A stretch of 64,000 nucleotides of DNA from the NCBI GenBank assembly GCA_045805605.1, contig JBJMKX010000058.1:13052-77051 (forward strand). Reading direction: 5' to 3'. How positions within the stretch are numbered: the stretch's first letter is position 1; each line of letters opens with the position of its first letter. Source of the DNA: DATBDE01 sp045805605. GTDB lineage: Bacteria > Actinomycetota > Thermoleophilia > Solirubrobacterales > Solirubrobacteraceae. The notes beneath the pieces were generated by a model, which was not told the DNA's origin, made no database searches, and was given only the letters and a program-made list of their open reading frames with translations. This document shows positions 7,520 through 14,954 of the stretch, one piece after another. Both the position numbers and the translations under genes were made by a program.

Positions 7520-9102
7520 CCGAGCCGCTGTCTGAAAACCGCCTGCACGCCGACCCCGAGATCGAAGGCTTCCGCCCGACCGCGCGGCGCGACCGCGCCG
7601 TGCAAACCGCGCAGCAGCGCGACCGGGCGACGACGATCTACGAGCGCTCGGTGCAGGGGCGACGCGCGTTCGTGCCGCCGGCGGTCGACGTCCCCGAGCG
7701 GCCGCTCGACGAGCTCCTGCCACCGAACCTGCGGCGCCCCGAGGGCCCCAAGCTGCCCGAGGTCTCCGAGCCCGAGATCGTGCGCCATTACGTGCGCCTC
7801 TCGACCCGGAACTTCCACCTCGACGAGGGCTTTTATCCGCTCGGCTCGTGCACGATGAAGCACAACCCCAAGCTGCACGAGCGCGTGGCGGCGATCGCCG
7901 GCTTCGCTCGGCTGCACCCCCTCCAGCACCCGCGCAAGGCCCAGGGGGCGCTCGAGCTGATGTGGCGGCTGCAGGGCGCGCTGGCCGAGATCGCCGGCCT
8001 GCCGCACGTCTCGCTGCAGCCCAGCGCCGGCTCGCACGGCGAGCTCGCGGGCGTGCTGCTCACGCGCGCCTACCACGAGGATCGCGGCGAGCGGCGTACG
8101 AAGGTGCTCACACCCGACACCGCCCACGGAACCAACCCGGCGACGGTGACGATGGCCGGCTACGAGGTGGTCAAGATCGCGACCGCCGACGACGGCGGGG
8201 TCGACGTCTCAGACCTACGTGCCAAGGCGGATGACCAGGTCGCGTGCCTGATGCTGACCAACCCCAACACGCTGGGCCTCTGGGATCGGCGGATCGAGGA
8301 GATCGCCGAGATCGTGCACGGGGTGGGCGCGACGCTCTACTACGACGGCGCCAACCTCAACGCGGTCGTGGGGATCTCGCGCCCCGGCGACATCGGCTTC
8401 GACATCGTCCACTTCAACCTCCACAAGACGTTCACCCAGCCCCACGGCGGAGGCGGGCCGGGGGCGGGGCCGATCGCGGTCTCGGACCGGATCGAGCCGT
8501 TCCTGCCCCGGCCGCAGGTGGTGAGGCGCGAGGGCCAAAACGGCGGGGAGCCCTTCTTCGACCTCGACGAAGACCGGCCGAAGTCGATCGGCCGCCTCCG
8601 CGGCTTCCAGGGCAACTTCGGCACCTTCGTGCGCTCGTACGCCTACATCCGCTCGCTCGGGGCGGAGGGGCTGCTCGAGATGAGCGAGACCGCCGTGCTC
8701 AACGCCAACTACCTGCTGGCCAAGCTGCGCTCAAACGGCGTGGCGCAGCACCTGCCGGCCGCATACGACCGCCTCTGCATGCACGAGTTCGTGCTCTCGG
8801 GCGCGCCGGCCAAGCGCGAGCTGAAGGTAAAGACGCTCGACATCGCCAAGCGGCTGCTCGACCACGGCGTCCACCCGCCTACGGTGTACTTCCCGCTGCT
8901 CGTCGACGAGGCGATGCTCGTCGAGCCGACCGAGACCGAGACGCGCGAGACCCTCGACCACTTTGCCGACGTGCTGCGCGATGTGCTCGACGAAGCGGCG
9001 GACGAGCCGGAGATCGCCCGCAACGCCCCCTACACGACCCCTGTGCGGCGCCTGGACGAGGCCGCCGCCGCCAAGCAACCGGTCATCCGTCAGCCCCTCT
9101 AG
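7516..9102 (+). CDS. gcvPB: Glycine dehydrogenase (decarboxylating) subunit 2
   Basis: PLP-bearing C-terminal half of the P protein. In 528 residues it shows YPLGSCTMKHNPK, PSAGSHGELAG, TAHGTNPA and the cofactor site HFNLHKTFTQPHGGGG with Lys304 as the internal aldimine lysine. ATGA overlap with gcvPA indicates coupled translation at equal stoichiometry. It is the last gene of the gcv run; a strong GC hairpin follows 7 bp after the stop. The L protein and lipoate genes are not in the window. Confidence 0.97.
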   Translation: MTEPLSENRLHADPEIEGFRPTARRDRAVQTAQQRDRATTIYERSVQGRRAFVPPAVDVPERPLDELLPPNLRRPEGPKLPEVSEPEIVRHYVRLSTRNFHLDEGFYPLGSCTMKHNPKLHERVAAIAGFARLHPLQHPRKAQGALELMWRLQGALAEIAGLPHVSLQPSAGSHGELAGVLLTRAYHEDRGERRTKVLTPDTAHGTNPATVTMAGYEVVKIATADDGGVDVSDLRAKADDQVACLMLTNPNTLGLWDRRIEEIAEIVHGVGATLYYDGANLNAVVGISRPGDIGFDIVHFNLHKTFTQPHGGGGPGAGPIAVSDRIEPFLPRPQVVRREGQNGGEPFFDLDEDRPKSIGRLRGFQGNFGTFVRSYAYIRSLGAEGLLEMSETAVLNANYLLAKLRSNGVAQHLPAAYDRLCMHEFVLSGAPAKRELKVKTLDIAKRLLDHGVHPPTVYFPLLVDEAMLVEPTETETRETLDHFADVLRDVLDEAADEPEIARNAPYTTPVRRLDEAAAAKQPVIRQPL

Positions 9103-9108
9103 GCCGGG

Positions 9109-9132
9109 GGACGACGCGCAGCCGCGTCGTCC
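9109..9132 (+). terminator. GC-rich terminator hairpin after gcvPB
   Basis: GGACGACGCG (9109-9118), loop CAGC and CGCGTCGTCC (9123-9132) form a perfect 10-bp stem directly after the gcvPB stop. The downstream bases are not a clean T-run, as is common in high-GC genomes. It most likely ends the zwf-gcv transcript. Confidence 0.75.
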
Positions 9133-9258
9133 TCGTCGGCTACTGAGCCGACGGGTCGATGGTGACGTCCAGGCGCGGGGCGTGCTTGGCCCGGGCCGGC
9201 GCGACGCGCCGCCAGCAGCGCGGCGAGCACGAGCGGGCCGTGGATATCGTGCGCCGCC

Positions 9259-10248
9259 GTGCGCATCTTCTCCGGGATCCAGCCCACGGGCCGCAAGCAT
9301 CTTGGCAACTACATCGGGGCGATAACGCAGTACGTCGCCGGCCAGGACCGCGGCGACCCCGCGATCTACTGCATCGTGGACCTTCACGCGGTCACGGTGC
9401 CCTACGACCCGGCCGAGCTGCGCGAGCGCGTCCACGACACCACGGCGATCCTGATCGCCGCCGGGCTTGACCCCGAGCGCTGCATCCTCTTCCGCCAGGG
9501 CGACGTCTCCGAGCACACCGAGCTGTGCTGGCTGCTGACGAGCGTGACTTCCGTCGGCGAGCTCAACCGCATGCACCAGTTCCGCGACAAGTCGGTCGGC
9601 CAGCGCGAGCTCGTCTCGGCGGGCATCCTCTTCTACCCGGTGCTGATGGCGGCGGACGTGCTCGCGTACCGCGCGCACGAGGTGCCGGTGGGGGAGGACC
9701 AGCGCGAGCACGTCGAGCTCATGCGCGACGTGGCCGAGCGCTTCAACGCCCGCTTCGGCGAGCTCCTGGTGCCGCCGGCATTGCGCATGCCCGAGGTCGG
9801 CGCGCGCGTGCGCGACCTCCAGGAGCCCACGCGCAAGATGTCGACGACCGGCGGCTCGGAGCAGGGCACCGTCCTGGTGCTCGACGAGCCCGACGTCGTC
9901 CGGAGGAAATTCAAGCGGGCCGTCACGGATTCCGGGACCGACATCGTGCGCGCGGATGACAAGCCGGGCATCACCAACCTGATCGAGATCGCCGCCGTCG
10001 CGCGCGCAACGACGCCCGAGGCGGTCGAGCAAGCGTTCGCGGACGCGCGCTACGGCGACTTCAAGGTCGCCGTGGCCGAGGCGGTGGTGGACTACCTGGC
10101 GCCGGTGCGCGAGCGCTACGAGGCCATCCGCTCCGACGAGCCCGAGCTCGAGCGCACGCTGGCCGCAGGGGCCGAGAAGGCCCGAGCGATCGCCTCGGAG
10201 GTGGTCGACGACGTGCGCCAGGCCATGGGCGTCGGACCCCCTCGCTAA
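9259..10248 (+). CDS. trpS: Tryptophanyl-tRNA synthetase
   Basis: Class I aminoacyl-tRNA synthetase charging tRNA-Trp. The 329-residue protein opens with FSGIQPTG and the HIGH-equivalent KHLGN, then has the YPVLMAADVL and GEDQREHVEL segments of the tryptophan-binding domain and KMSTT (from Lys193) in place of KMSKS. GTG at 9259 is used because the family begins a few residues before IQPTG. The 156-bp upstream gap holds the gcv terminator and no recognisable T-box or leader peptide. scpA follows 12 bp downstream. Confidence 0.97.
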   Translation: MRIFSGIQPTGRKHLGNYIGAITQYVAGQDRGDPAIYCIVDLHAVTVPYDPAELRERVHDTTAILIAAGLDPERCILFRQGDVSEHTELCWLLTSVTSVGELNRMHQFRDKSVGQRELVSAGILFYPVLMAADVLAYRAHEVPVGEDQREHVELMRDVAERFNARFGELLVPPALRMPEVGARVRDLQEPTRKMSTTGGSEQGTVLVLDEPDVVRRKFKRAVTDSGTDIVRADDKPGITNLIEIAAVARATTPEAVEQAFADARYGDFKVAVAEAVVDYLAPVRERYEAIRSDEPELERTLAAGAEKARAIASEVVDDVRQAMGVGPPR

Positions 10249-10260
10249 CGTCCGCGACGC

Positions 10261-11010
10261 ATGCGCACCGCCGCCGAGCTCGAGCTAGACCTCGACGTCT
10301 TCTCCGGCCCCTTCGACCTGCTGCTGACGCTCGTCCTGCGCGAGGAGGTCGACCTGCTCGAGGTCGACCTCGCGGAGGTCGTGCTGGCCTATCTCGACCG
10401 CCTGGAGGCGCGCGGCGAGCTCGACCTCGAGGTCGCGACCGAGTTCCTCGTGCTCATCGCCGCGCTGCTCGAGCTCAAGTCGCGGCTGATGCTGCCGCGC
10501 GAGGAGGAGGGCGAGCTCGAGCTCGAGGCCGGCGAGGCGGCCGAGGAGCTGCTCGCACGCATGCTCGAGAACCACCGCTATCGCGGCGCCGCCGCCTACC
10601 TGCACGAGCGACTCGCTGCGGAGTCCGGGCACCGCTACCGGGCGGCGCCCCTGCCGCCGGAGCTGCGACGGATCACGCTCGACCATGCGCCGGGCGCGGT
10701 GTACGCGGCCGACGTGCTAGGCGCGGCGCTGGGCTCGCTCCTGCGCATGCCCCCGCCGGTTGACACTCGGCACCTCGTGGCTCCGCGGGTCTCGGTGGCC
10801 GAGCGGCTGGCACACCTGCGCTCGCTGCTGCGGCGCGGGTCGTTTTCGTTCGACGAGGCGGTGGCCGGCGCCGACCGGGTGACCGTCGCGGTGACGCTGT
10901 TCGCCCTGCTCGAGCTCTACAAGCAGGGCGAGGCGACGTGGGAGCAGGCCGAGCCGTTCGGGCCGATCGCGGTGGAAGGCCGCGACCCGGCGCGGGAGGG
11001 CGCCGCGTGA
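10261..11010 (+). CDS. scpA: Segregation and condensation protein A
   Basis: Kleisin subunit that closes the SMC ring in the SMC-ScpAB chromosome condensation complex. The 249 residues show the FSGPFDLLLTLVLREEVDLLEVDL N-terminal helix region in family form (first about 30 residues), an acidic linker, and a C-terminal winged-helix part around VAVTLFALLELYKQGEATWEQ. scpB overlaps by 4 bp, the usual arrangement. smc is not in this window. Confidence 0.95.
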   Translation: MRTAAELELDLDVFSGPFDLLLTLVLREEVDLLEVDLAEVVLAYLDRLEARGELDLEVATEFLVLIAALLELKSRLMLPREEEGELELEAGEAAEELLARMLENHRYRGAAAYLHERLAAESGHRYRAAPLPPELRRITLDHAPGAVYAADVLGAALGSLLRMPPPVDTRHLVAPRVSVAERLAHLRSLLRRGSFSFDEAVAGADRVTVAVTLFALLELYKQGEATWEQAEPFGPIAVEGRDPAREGAA

Positions 11011-11591
11011 ACGCACTGCAGCGCACCGTCGAGGCGCTGCTGTTCCTCGCCCCCGAGCCGGTGTCGCTCGAGGATCTCGCATCCGCGACCGCGGCCGAGC
11101 AGCACGAGGTGTTCAAGGCCGTGGGCGACCTGCGCGAGCACTACGACTACGAGGGACGCGGCCTGGTCGTGCGCGAGGTCGCCGGCGGCTACACGCTCGC
11201 GACCCATCCCGACGCCGAGCCCGCGGCGCGGCGGCTGCTGGCCAAGCCGCGGACCCCGCCGCTCACGCCCGCCCAGGCGGAGACGCTGGCGATCGTTGCC
11301 TACCTGCAGCCGGTCTCGCGCCCGGAGATCGCCCGCATCCGCGGCGTGAACTCGGAGTCGGCCACGGCGACGCTGCTCGAGCGGGGCGTGATCGAGGAGG
11401 CCGGGCGCTCGCAGTTCGGGGCCGTCCTGTACCGGACGACGGCGCTGTTCCTCAAGCTGTTCGGGCTCCAGTCGATCAAGGAGCTGCCCGACGTCGCCCA
11501 GTGGGACCCCTCGCCCGAGGAGCAGGCCGAGCTGCGCGACCGGCTGCTGCGCGCCGGGGAGGCTCGGACCGGGACACCGACTTCCGGCTGA
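11007..11591 (+). CDS. scpB: Segregation and condensation protein B
   Basis: Dimeric partner of ScpA with two winged-helix domains, part of the SMC condensin complex. GTG at 11007 overlaps the scpA stop and gives 194 residues starting NALQRTVEALLFLAPEPVS, the family N terminus. Later PLTPAQAETLAIVAYLQPVSRPEI and RGVNSES mark the second winged helix. In related genomes rluB normally follows directly; here an accessory block of about 4 kb separates them. Confidence 0.95.
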   Translation: MNALQRTVEALLFLAPEPVSLEDLASATAAEQHEVFKAVGDLREHYDYEGRGLVVREVAGGYTLATHPDAEPAARRLLAKPRTPPLTPAQAETLAIVAYLQPVSRPEIARIRGVNSESATATLLERGVIEEAGRSQFGAVLYRTTALFLKLFGLQSIKELPDVAQWDPSPEEQAELRDRLLRAGEARTGTPTSG

Positions 11592-11597
11592 GCGCCC

Positions 11598-11623
11598 AAC
11601 CCGACTCCGCTTACTTGCGTATA
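11598..11623 (+). promoter_or_regulatory. Possible ECF-type autoregulated promoter
   Basis: AAC at 11598-11600 (inside CCAACCC) and CGTATA at 11618-11623 are 17 bp apart, the layout of an ECF -35 AAC and -10 CGT promoter. It lies 13 bp before the start of the sigma factor gene, so the sigma factor may transcribe its own operon. Motif evidence only. Confidence 0.4.
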
Positions 11624-11636
11624 GCGTCGGAGTGCC

Positions 11637-12191
11637 ATGACGCCCAGCGATCCCGAACTCCTCGAGCGCCTCGACGACGACCGCACCGGCGAGAGCCTGC
11701 GGACGCTGTATCGACGCTATTCGGACGAGCTCTACGGCTTCGCCTATCAGGCCCTGGGCGACCGTGGGGCAGCAGACGAGGTGGTCCAGGACGTCTTCAT
11801 CTCGGTGTGGCGGCACGCCGACACCTACGACGAGCGGCGTGGCAGCTTTCGCACCTGGGTGTACCGGATCGCCCGCAACGCGGTCATCGACAAGCGGCGC
11901 CGGCGGGCGGTGCGCCCGGCGCTGTCGGCCTTCGAGGAGTCGCCGGGAGCGGAACCGGGGGCGCCGGACGAGTCGATCGAGCAGGCCGCTCTGCGCTGGC
12001 AGATGGCCGCCGCCCTGGCGCGCCTGACGCCCGAGCACCGCGAGGTGGTGCGGCTCGCCCACTACGAGGGCCTCACGATGCGGGAGATCGCCGAGGCCAA
12101 GGGCCTGCCCATCGGCACCATCAAGAGCCGCGCCTGGTACGCGATGCGCTCGCTCCGGCTCACGCTCGAGGAGATGGAGGGGGCGGTATGA
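11637..12191 (+). CDS. ECF-family RNA polymerase sigma factor (SigK/SigL-like)
   Basis: Alternative sigma factor that directs RNA polymerase to a small stress regulon. The 184 residues contain sigma region 2 (LYRRYSDELYGFAYQALGDRGAADEVVQDVF, about 23-54, with core-binding and -10 recognition residues) and region 4 (about 125-175, with HYEGLTMREIAEAKGLPIGT as the helix-turn-helix for the -35). There is no extra C-terminal domain. The stop overlaps the anti-sigma start by 4 bp. The anti-sigma and a copper-protein gene downstream suggest response to redox or envelope stress; the signal is inferred. Confidence 0.93.
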   Translation: MTPSDPELLERLDDDRTGESLRTLYRRYSDELYGFAYQALGDRGAADEVVQDVFISVWRHADTYDERRGSFRTWVYRIARNAVIDKRRRRAVRPALSAFEESPGAEPGAPDESIEQAALRWQMAAALARLTPEHREVVRLAHYEGLTMREIAEAKGLPIGTIKSRAWYAMRSLRLTLEEMEGAV

Positions 12192-12904
12192 GCGGCTGCG
12201 ACGAGATCCGCCCGCAGCTGGGGGCCTACGTGCTGGGCGGGCTCGAGCCCGAGGAGGCGGCCGAGGTCCGCGAGCACCTCGAGCGCTGCCCCGAGTGCGC
12301 CCGAGAGCACGCGGAGCTGGCGGTGCTTCCGGCCAAGCTCGACCTGATCGAGGCGCCCGAGGAGGCGCTGCAGCGCCCCGCGCCGGAGATCGAGGAGGCG
12401 ATCCTCGACCGGCATGCGCGCGAGCGGCGGGCGCGCCGGGTGGCCGCCGAGGCTTCGCGCCCTCGGCGACGGCCGCTGTTCGGCGGGCGTGGGCGGCTCG
12501 CCGCCGTGCTGGCGGGCGCCGTGGCGACGGCGGCGGTCGTCGCCGTCGTGCTGATAACCGGCGGCTCGAACCCGGTCAACCCGCCCGCGGCGGGTGCTGC
12601 GGTCCTCAACGCCGGGCCGGGCGCCCCGCGCGCCCATGGCATGGCGTGGCTGCGGTCGGTCCCGGCCGGGACGTCGGTGCGGCTGCGTGCGCTCGGGCTC
12701 CCCGGGGGGGAGGCGTTCGAGATGTGGTGCATCCGCTACGACGGCCGGTGGGTCAGCGCGGGGACGTTTCGCGTGGCGCGCGACGGGCATGCCGATGTCC
12801 GCCTGACCGCCGCCGTCCGGCGCGGCGAGTACGGCCAGATCCTCGTGACCCCGCGCACGGCGCGCCGCCCGGCGGCCATGCGCGGGGCGGTGATGGGTTA
12901 CTGA
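12188..12904 (+). CDS. Membrane anti-sigma factor (RskA-like, zinc-finger type)
   Basis: Expected to hold the upstream sigma factor inactive at the membrane until regulated proteolysis. The 238 residues have an N-terminal anti-sigma domain with H30-x3-C34-x2-C37, the zinc-binding ZAS motif, an Arg-rich stretch, one membrane helix at about 102-124, and an extracytoplasmic anti-sigma-K (RskA) domain of about 110 residues. ATG at 12188 overlaps the sigma stop. Arrangement and length match SigK-RskA pairs; the ZAS motif points to redox or metal sensitivity. Confidence 0.9.
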   Translation: MSGCDEIRPQLGAYVLGGLEPEEAAEVREHLERCPECAREHAELAVLPAKLDLIEAPEEALQRPAPEIEEAILDRHARERRARRVAAEASRPRRRPLFGGRGRLAAVLAGAVATAAVVAVVLITGGSNPVNPPAAGAAVLNAGPGAPRAHGMAWLRSVPAGTSVRLRALGLPGGEAFEMWCIRYDGRWVSAGTFRVARDGHADVRLTAAVRRGEYGQILVTPRTARRPAAMRGAVMGY

Positions 12905-12924
12905 ACCAAAGGAGAGAGGACGAC

Positions 12925-13365
12925 ATGCAGCGAATCCTGGTTGCCGTTGCGGTGCCCCTAGGCGTCGGCGTACTCGTCGCCGGCTGTGGCTCGTCGGACA
13001 AGAAGGACACCACGGCCACGTCGGCCCCGAAGAAGACGAAGACGGCGGCGAAGTCGGCCTCCCCGGCGGCCGGCGGCAAGACGTCCAACCTCAGCCTGAG
13101 TGCCGACCCGAGCGGCGCGCTGAAGTTCACGGTCAAGCAGCTCAAGACCAATGCCGGAACCGTCACGCTTACGATGGACAATCCGTCCGACGTGCCCCAC
13201 GCGATCGCGGTCGAGGGCAACGGCGTCGACAAGGACGGGCAGACCGTCACCAAGGGCGGGAAGTCCACCGTCACCGCCAACCTCAAGCCCGGCAAGTACG
13301 AGTTCTACTGCCCGGTCGATGCCCACAAGCAGCAGGGCATGGAGGGGACGCTGACCGTCAGCTGA
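12925..13365 (+). CDS. Secreted cupredoxin-like lipoprotein
   Basis: Probable extracytoplasmic blue copper electron carrier or copper-binding protein. The 146-residue product has a lipoprotein signal peptide ending in VAGC (Cys at about 17), a Lys/Thr/Ala-rich spacer and a plastocyanin-type domain. Copper ligands are visible as His in PHAIAVEG and Cys, His and Met in FYCPVDAHKQQGM. A strong ribosome-binding site, AAAGGAGAGAGGA, precedes the ATG, stronger than those of its neighbours, suggesting high expression. It is third in the sigma/anti-sigma operon and so the likely main target. Its end overlaps the convergent TetR gene by 8 bp. Confidence 0.9.
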   Translation: MQRILVAVAVPLGVGVLVAGCGSSDKKDTTATSAPKKTKTAAKSASPAAGGKTSNLSLSADPSGALKFTVKQLKTNAGTVTLTMDNPSDVPHAIAVEGNGVDKDGQTVTKGGKSTVTANLKPGKYEFYCPVDAHKQQGMEGTLTVS

Positions 13366-13915
13366 GGGCGGCAAGCACCATGTCCACCTCCGCCTCGGGC
13401 CAGCCGCGCGGCGCGCGGCCGCGCTCGACGTAGCGGGCGAAGTACGAGCCCACGAGCATGGCGACCGCCGCCTCGACGTCCGCGTCGGGGCGCAGCTCGC
13501 CGCGCTTCATGGCGCGCTGGAGGATCGCCCGCAGCTCGTCGCGGCGGGGCTTGACCAGGCGCTCGCGCCAAAGGGCGAGCAGCTCGGGCGTGTGCGGCTC
13601 CTCGGCCAGGACGGTTCCGAGCATCGCCATGCCGTTGGGGCGCTCGACGCCGCGCCGGAAATGCCGCAGGCGGGCGAGGAGGTCGGCGCGCGTGTCGCCG
13701 CTGTCGCGCGGCTTGCCGCGCTCGCGGTAGGCCGCCAGTGCGGCGGTGGCGAGTTGCGCCTTGGTCGGGTGGCGGAGGTAGACGGTCGGGCGCGTCACCC
13801 CGGCCTCGCCGGCAACGCCGTCGAAGGACATCCGCGCGTAGCCGTCGCGGGCCATGACGGCGCGGGTGGCGGCGAGGACGCGCTCGTCGATGTCGGGGTC
13901 CCGATTCCTTGCCAT
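13358..13915 (-). CDS. TetR/AcrR family transcriptional regulator
   Basis: DNA-binding dimeric repressor. The 185 residues start at the ATG at 13915 (MARNRDPDIDER); longer upstream frames would run into the divergent gene. The N-terminal helix-turn-helix covers about 10-55, with MSFDGVAGEAGVTRPTVYLRHP as typical HTH sequence, and the rest is an all-helical ligand/dimer domain with the TetR_C pattern. It is divergent from a reductase gene with only 18 bp between the two start codons, so it probably represses that gene and itself. The ligand cannot be told from sequence. Confidence 0.92.
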   Translation of the reverse strand: MARNRDPDIDERVLAATRAVMARDGYARMSFDGVAGEAGVTRPTVYLRHPTKAQLATAALAAYRERGKPRDSGDTRADLLARLRHFRRGVERPNGMAMLGTVLAEEPHTPELLALWRERLVKPRRDELRAILQRAMKRGELRPDADVEAAVAMLVGSYFARYVERGRAPRGWPEAEVDMVLAALS

Positions 13916-13938
13916 GCGTGTATAGTAATCGCCATGCG
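13911..13938. promoter_or_regulatory. Divergent promoter/operator between TetR and reductase genes
   Basis: GCCATGCG occurs twice in direct orientation (13911-13918 and 13931-13938), exactly 20 bp apart, and TATAGT at 13921-13926 is a good -10 for the plus-strand gene. Both start codons lie within the repeats, implying leaderless or very short leaders. The TetR protein could bind here and block both genes. Confidence 0.4.
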
Positions 13939-14593
13939 GATCGGAATCGTGGGAGCAGGGCGGATCGGAGGCGGCGCGGCGCGAATGTTCGCGCGCGCCG
14001 GGCACGAGGTGCTGGTGAGCGGGTCGCGCGACCCGTCGGAGCTGCAGCCACTGGCGGACGAGCTAGGCGGCCGCGTGGGCACGCCGCGCGAGGCGGTCGA
14101 GTTCGGCGAGGTCGTGCTGTTCGCGGTGCCCTGGCGGGCGGTCGACGACGTCCTCGCATCGCTGGGATCGCTCGACGGCACGATCGTGATCGACACGACG
14201 AACCAGTTCGGGCCGGGCGGCTGGCAGGACCTCGGCGGCCGCACGGCGGCGCAGGTCAACGCCGAGCGCATGCAGGGTGCGCGCTACACGAAGTCCTTCA
14301 ACACCCTGACCGCCGGCTTTCAGGCCGAGGCGTCGCAGCGCACGGGAGCGGACCGCGTCGCGATGTTCTACTGCGGCGACGACGGCGACGCCAAGGCGGT
14401 GGTCGCCGGACTCATCGAGGACGCCGGCTTCGTCCCGATCGACGTCGGCGGAACCGCGGACGCGGCGCCGATGGAGGCTCCGCGCCGCGAAGGCGCCATG
14501 TACGGCGAGGAGTACCGCGAGCCCGAGGCGCGCGAGGCGGTCGAGGCGCTGCGGGCAGGTCGGGAGATACCGGCGGCGCCGAAGTACGGCTAG
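13934..14593 (+). CDS. NAD(P)-binding oxidoreductase of the F420-NADP reductase-like family
   Basis: Rossmann-fold reductase related to NADPH:F420 oxidoreductases and 6-phosphogluconate-dehydrogenase-like domains. The 219 residues begin MRIGIVGAGRIGGGAARMF, a nucleotide loop at residues 3-15, followed by VSGSRDP at the position that selects NADP phosphate, then VLFAVPWRAV and a KSFNTL segment near the active site. Substrate is unknown. The start is fixed by the Rossmann strand. Divergent TetR gene upstream suggests inducible expression, for instance in detoxification. The TGCCTGA repeat array begins 4 bp after its stop. Confidence 0.82.
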   Translation: MRIGIVGAGRIGGGAARMFARAGHEVLVSGSRDPSELQPLADELGGRVGTPREAVEFGEVVLFAVPWRAVDDVLASLGSLDGTIVIDTTNQFGPGGWQDLGGRTAAQVNAERMQGARYTKSFNTLTAGFQAEASQRTGADRVAMFYCGDDGDAKAVVAGLIEDAGFVPIDVGGTADAAPMEAPRREGAMYGEEYREPEAREAVEALRAGREIPAAPKYG

Positions 14594-14596
14594 GCC

Positions 14597-14682
14597 TCAG
14601 GCATCAGTTCTCAGGCATCAGGGCTAGGGCTCCGGCCTGATGCCTGATGCCTGATGCCTGATGCCTGATGCCTGATGCCTGA
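14597..14682. repeat. TGCCTGA heptamer array with inverted copies
   Basis: Two copies of TCAGGCATCAG (14597-14607 and 14611-14621) face six perfect tandem TGCCTGA units (14641-14682) plus a partial one (14635-14640). The halves are complementary, so the transcript can fold into a hairpin in several registers. A 16-base core (14600-14615) recurs at 45978-45993 after another gene. The array touches the truncated end of the SRPBCC remnant. Confidence 0.9.
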
Positions 14683-14954
14683 ACGAGGAGATCGAGCTGC
14701 GGGTCGATTCCGCTGCTGCGCCTTCGTCGCTGCTGTGGACCTGCATGCGGCACTCGGGCGCGCCCGCCTGGGACGGCTCGGTGATCACGTTCGAGCTGCT
14801 CGATCGCGGCGAGTCGTGCGAGCTCGCCTTCCGCCATGAGGGCGTGGCGCGCGGGATGGTCGAGCCCGGCTGGGAGCGATTCCTCGGCAGCCTCGCCGAC
14901 TACGTCGAGACCGGCGTCGGGCGGCCGTTCGTGGCCTCGCGTGCCGCGAGCTGA
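14676..14954 (+). pseudogene. Truncated SRPBCC/AHSA1-like domain gene
   Basis: An open frame without a proper start runs from inside the TGCCTGA array to 14954. The sequence (NEEIELRVD..., SVITFELLDRG, ELAFRHEGVARG, GWERFLGSLADYVETG) is the C-terminal half of an SRPBCC (AHSA1-type START-fold) protein of about 140-150 residues; the N-terminal half is missing exactly where the repeats begin. The first ATG (14745) would yield only 69 residues. Its 3' end overlaps the end of rlmN on the other strand by 55 bp. Probably non-functional. Confidence 0.7.

Noticed and set aside
9136..9300. Minus-strand phrases HDIHGPLVLAALLAARRAG and KHAPRLDVTIDPSAQ upstream of trpS
   Set aside because: They look like a gene end but are in two frames and partly antisense to trpS; too short to support a gene without a homology search.
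14641..14682. CRISPR-like repeats
   Set aside because: Seven-base perfect tandem units with no spacers and no cas genes; a simple tandem array.
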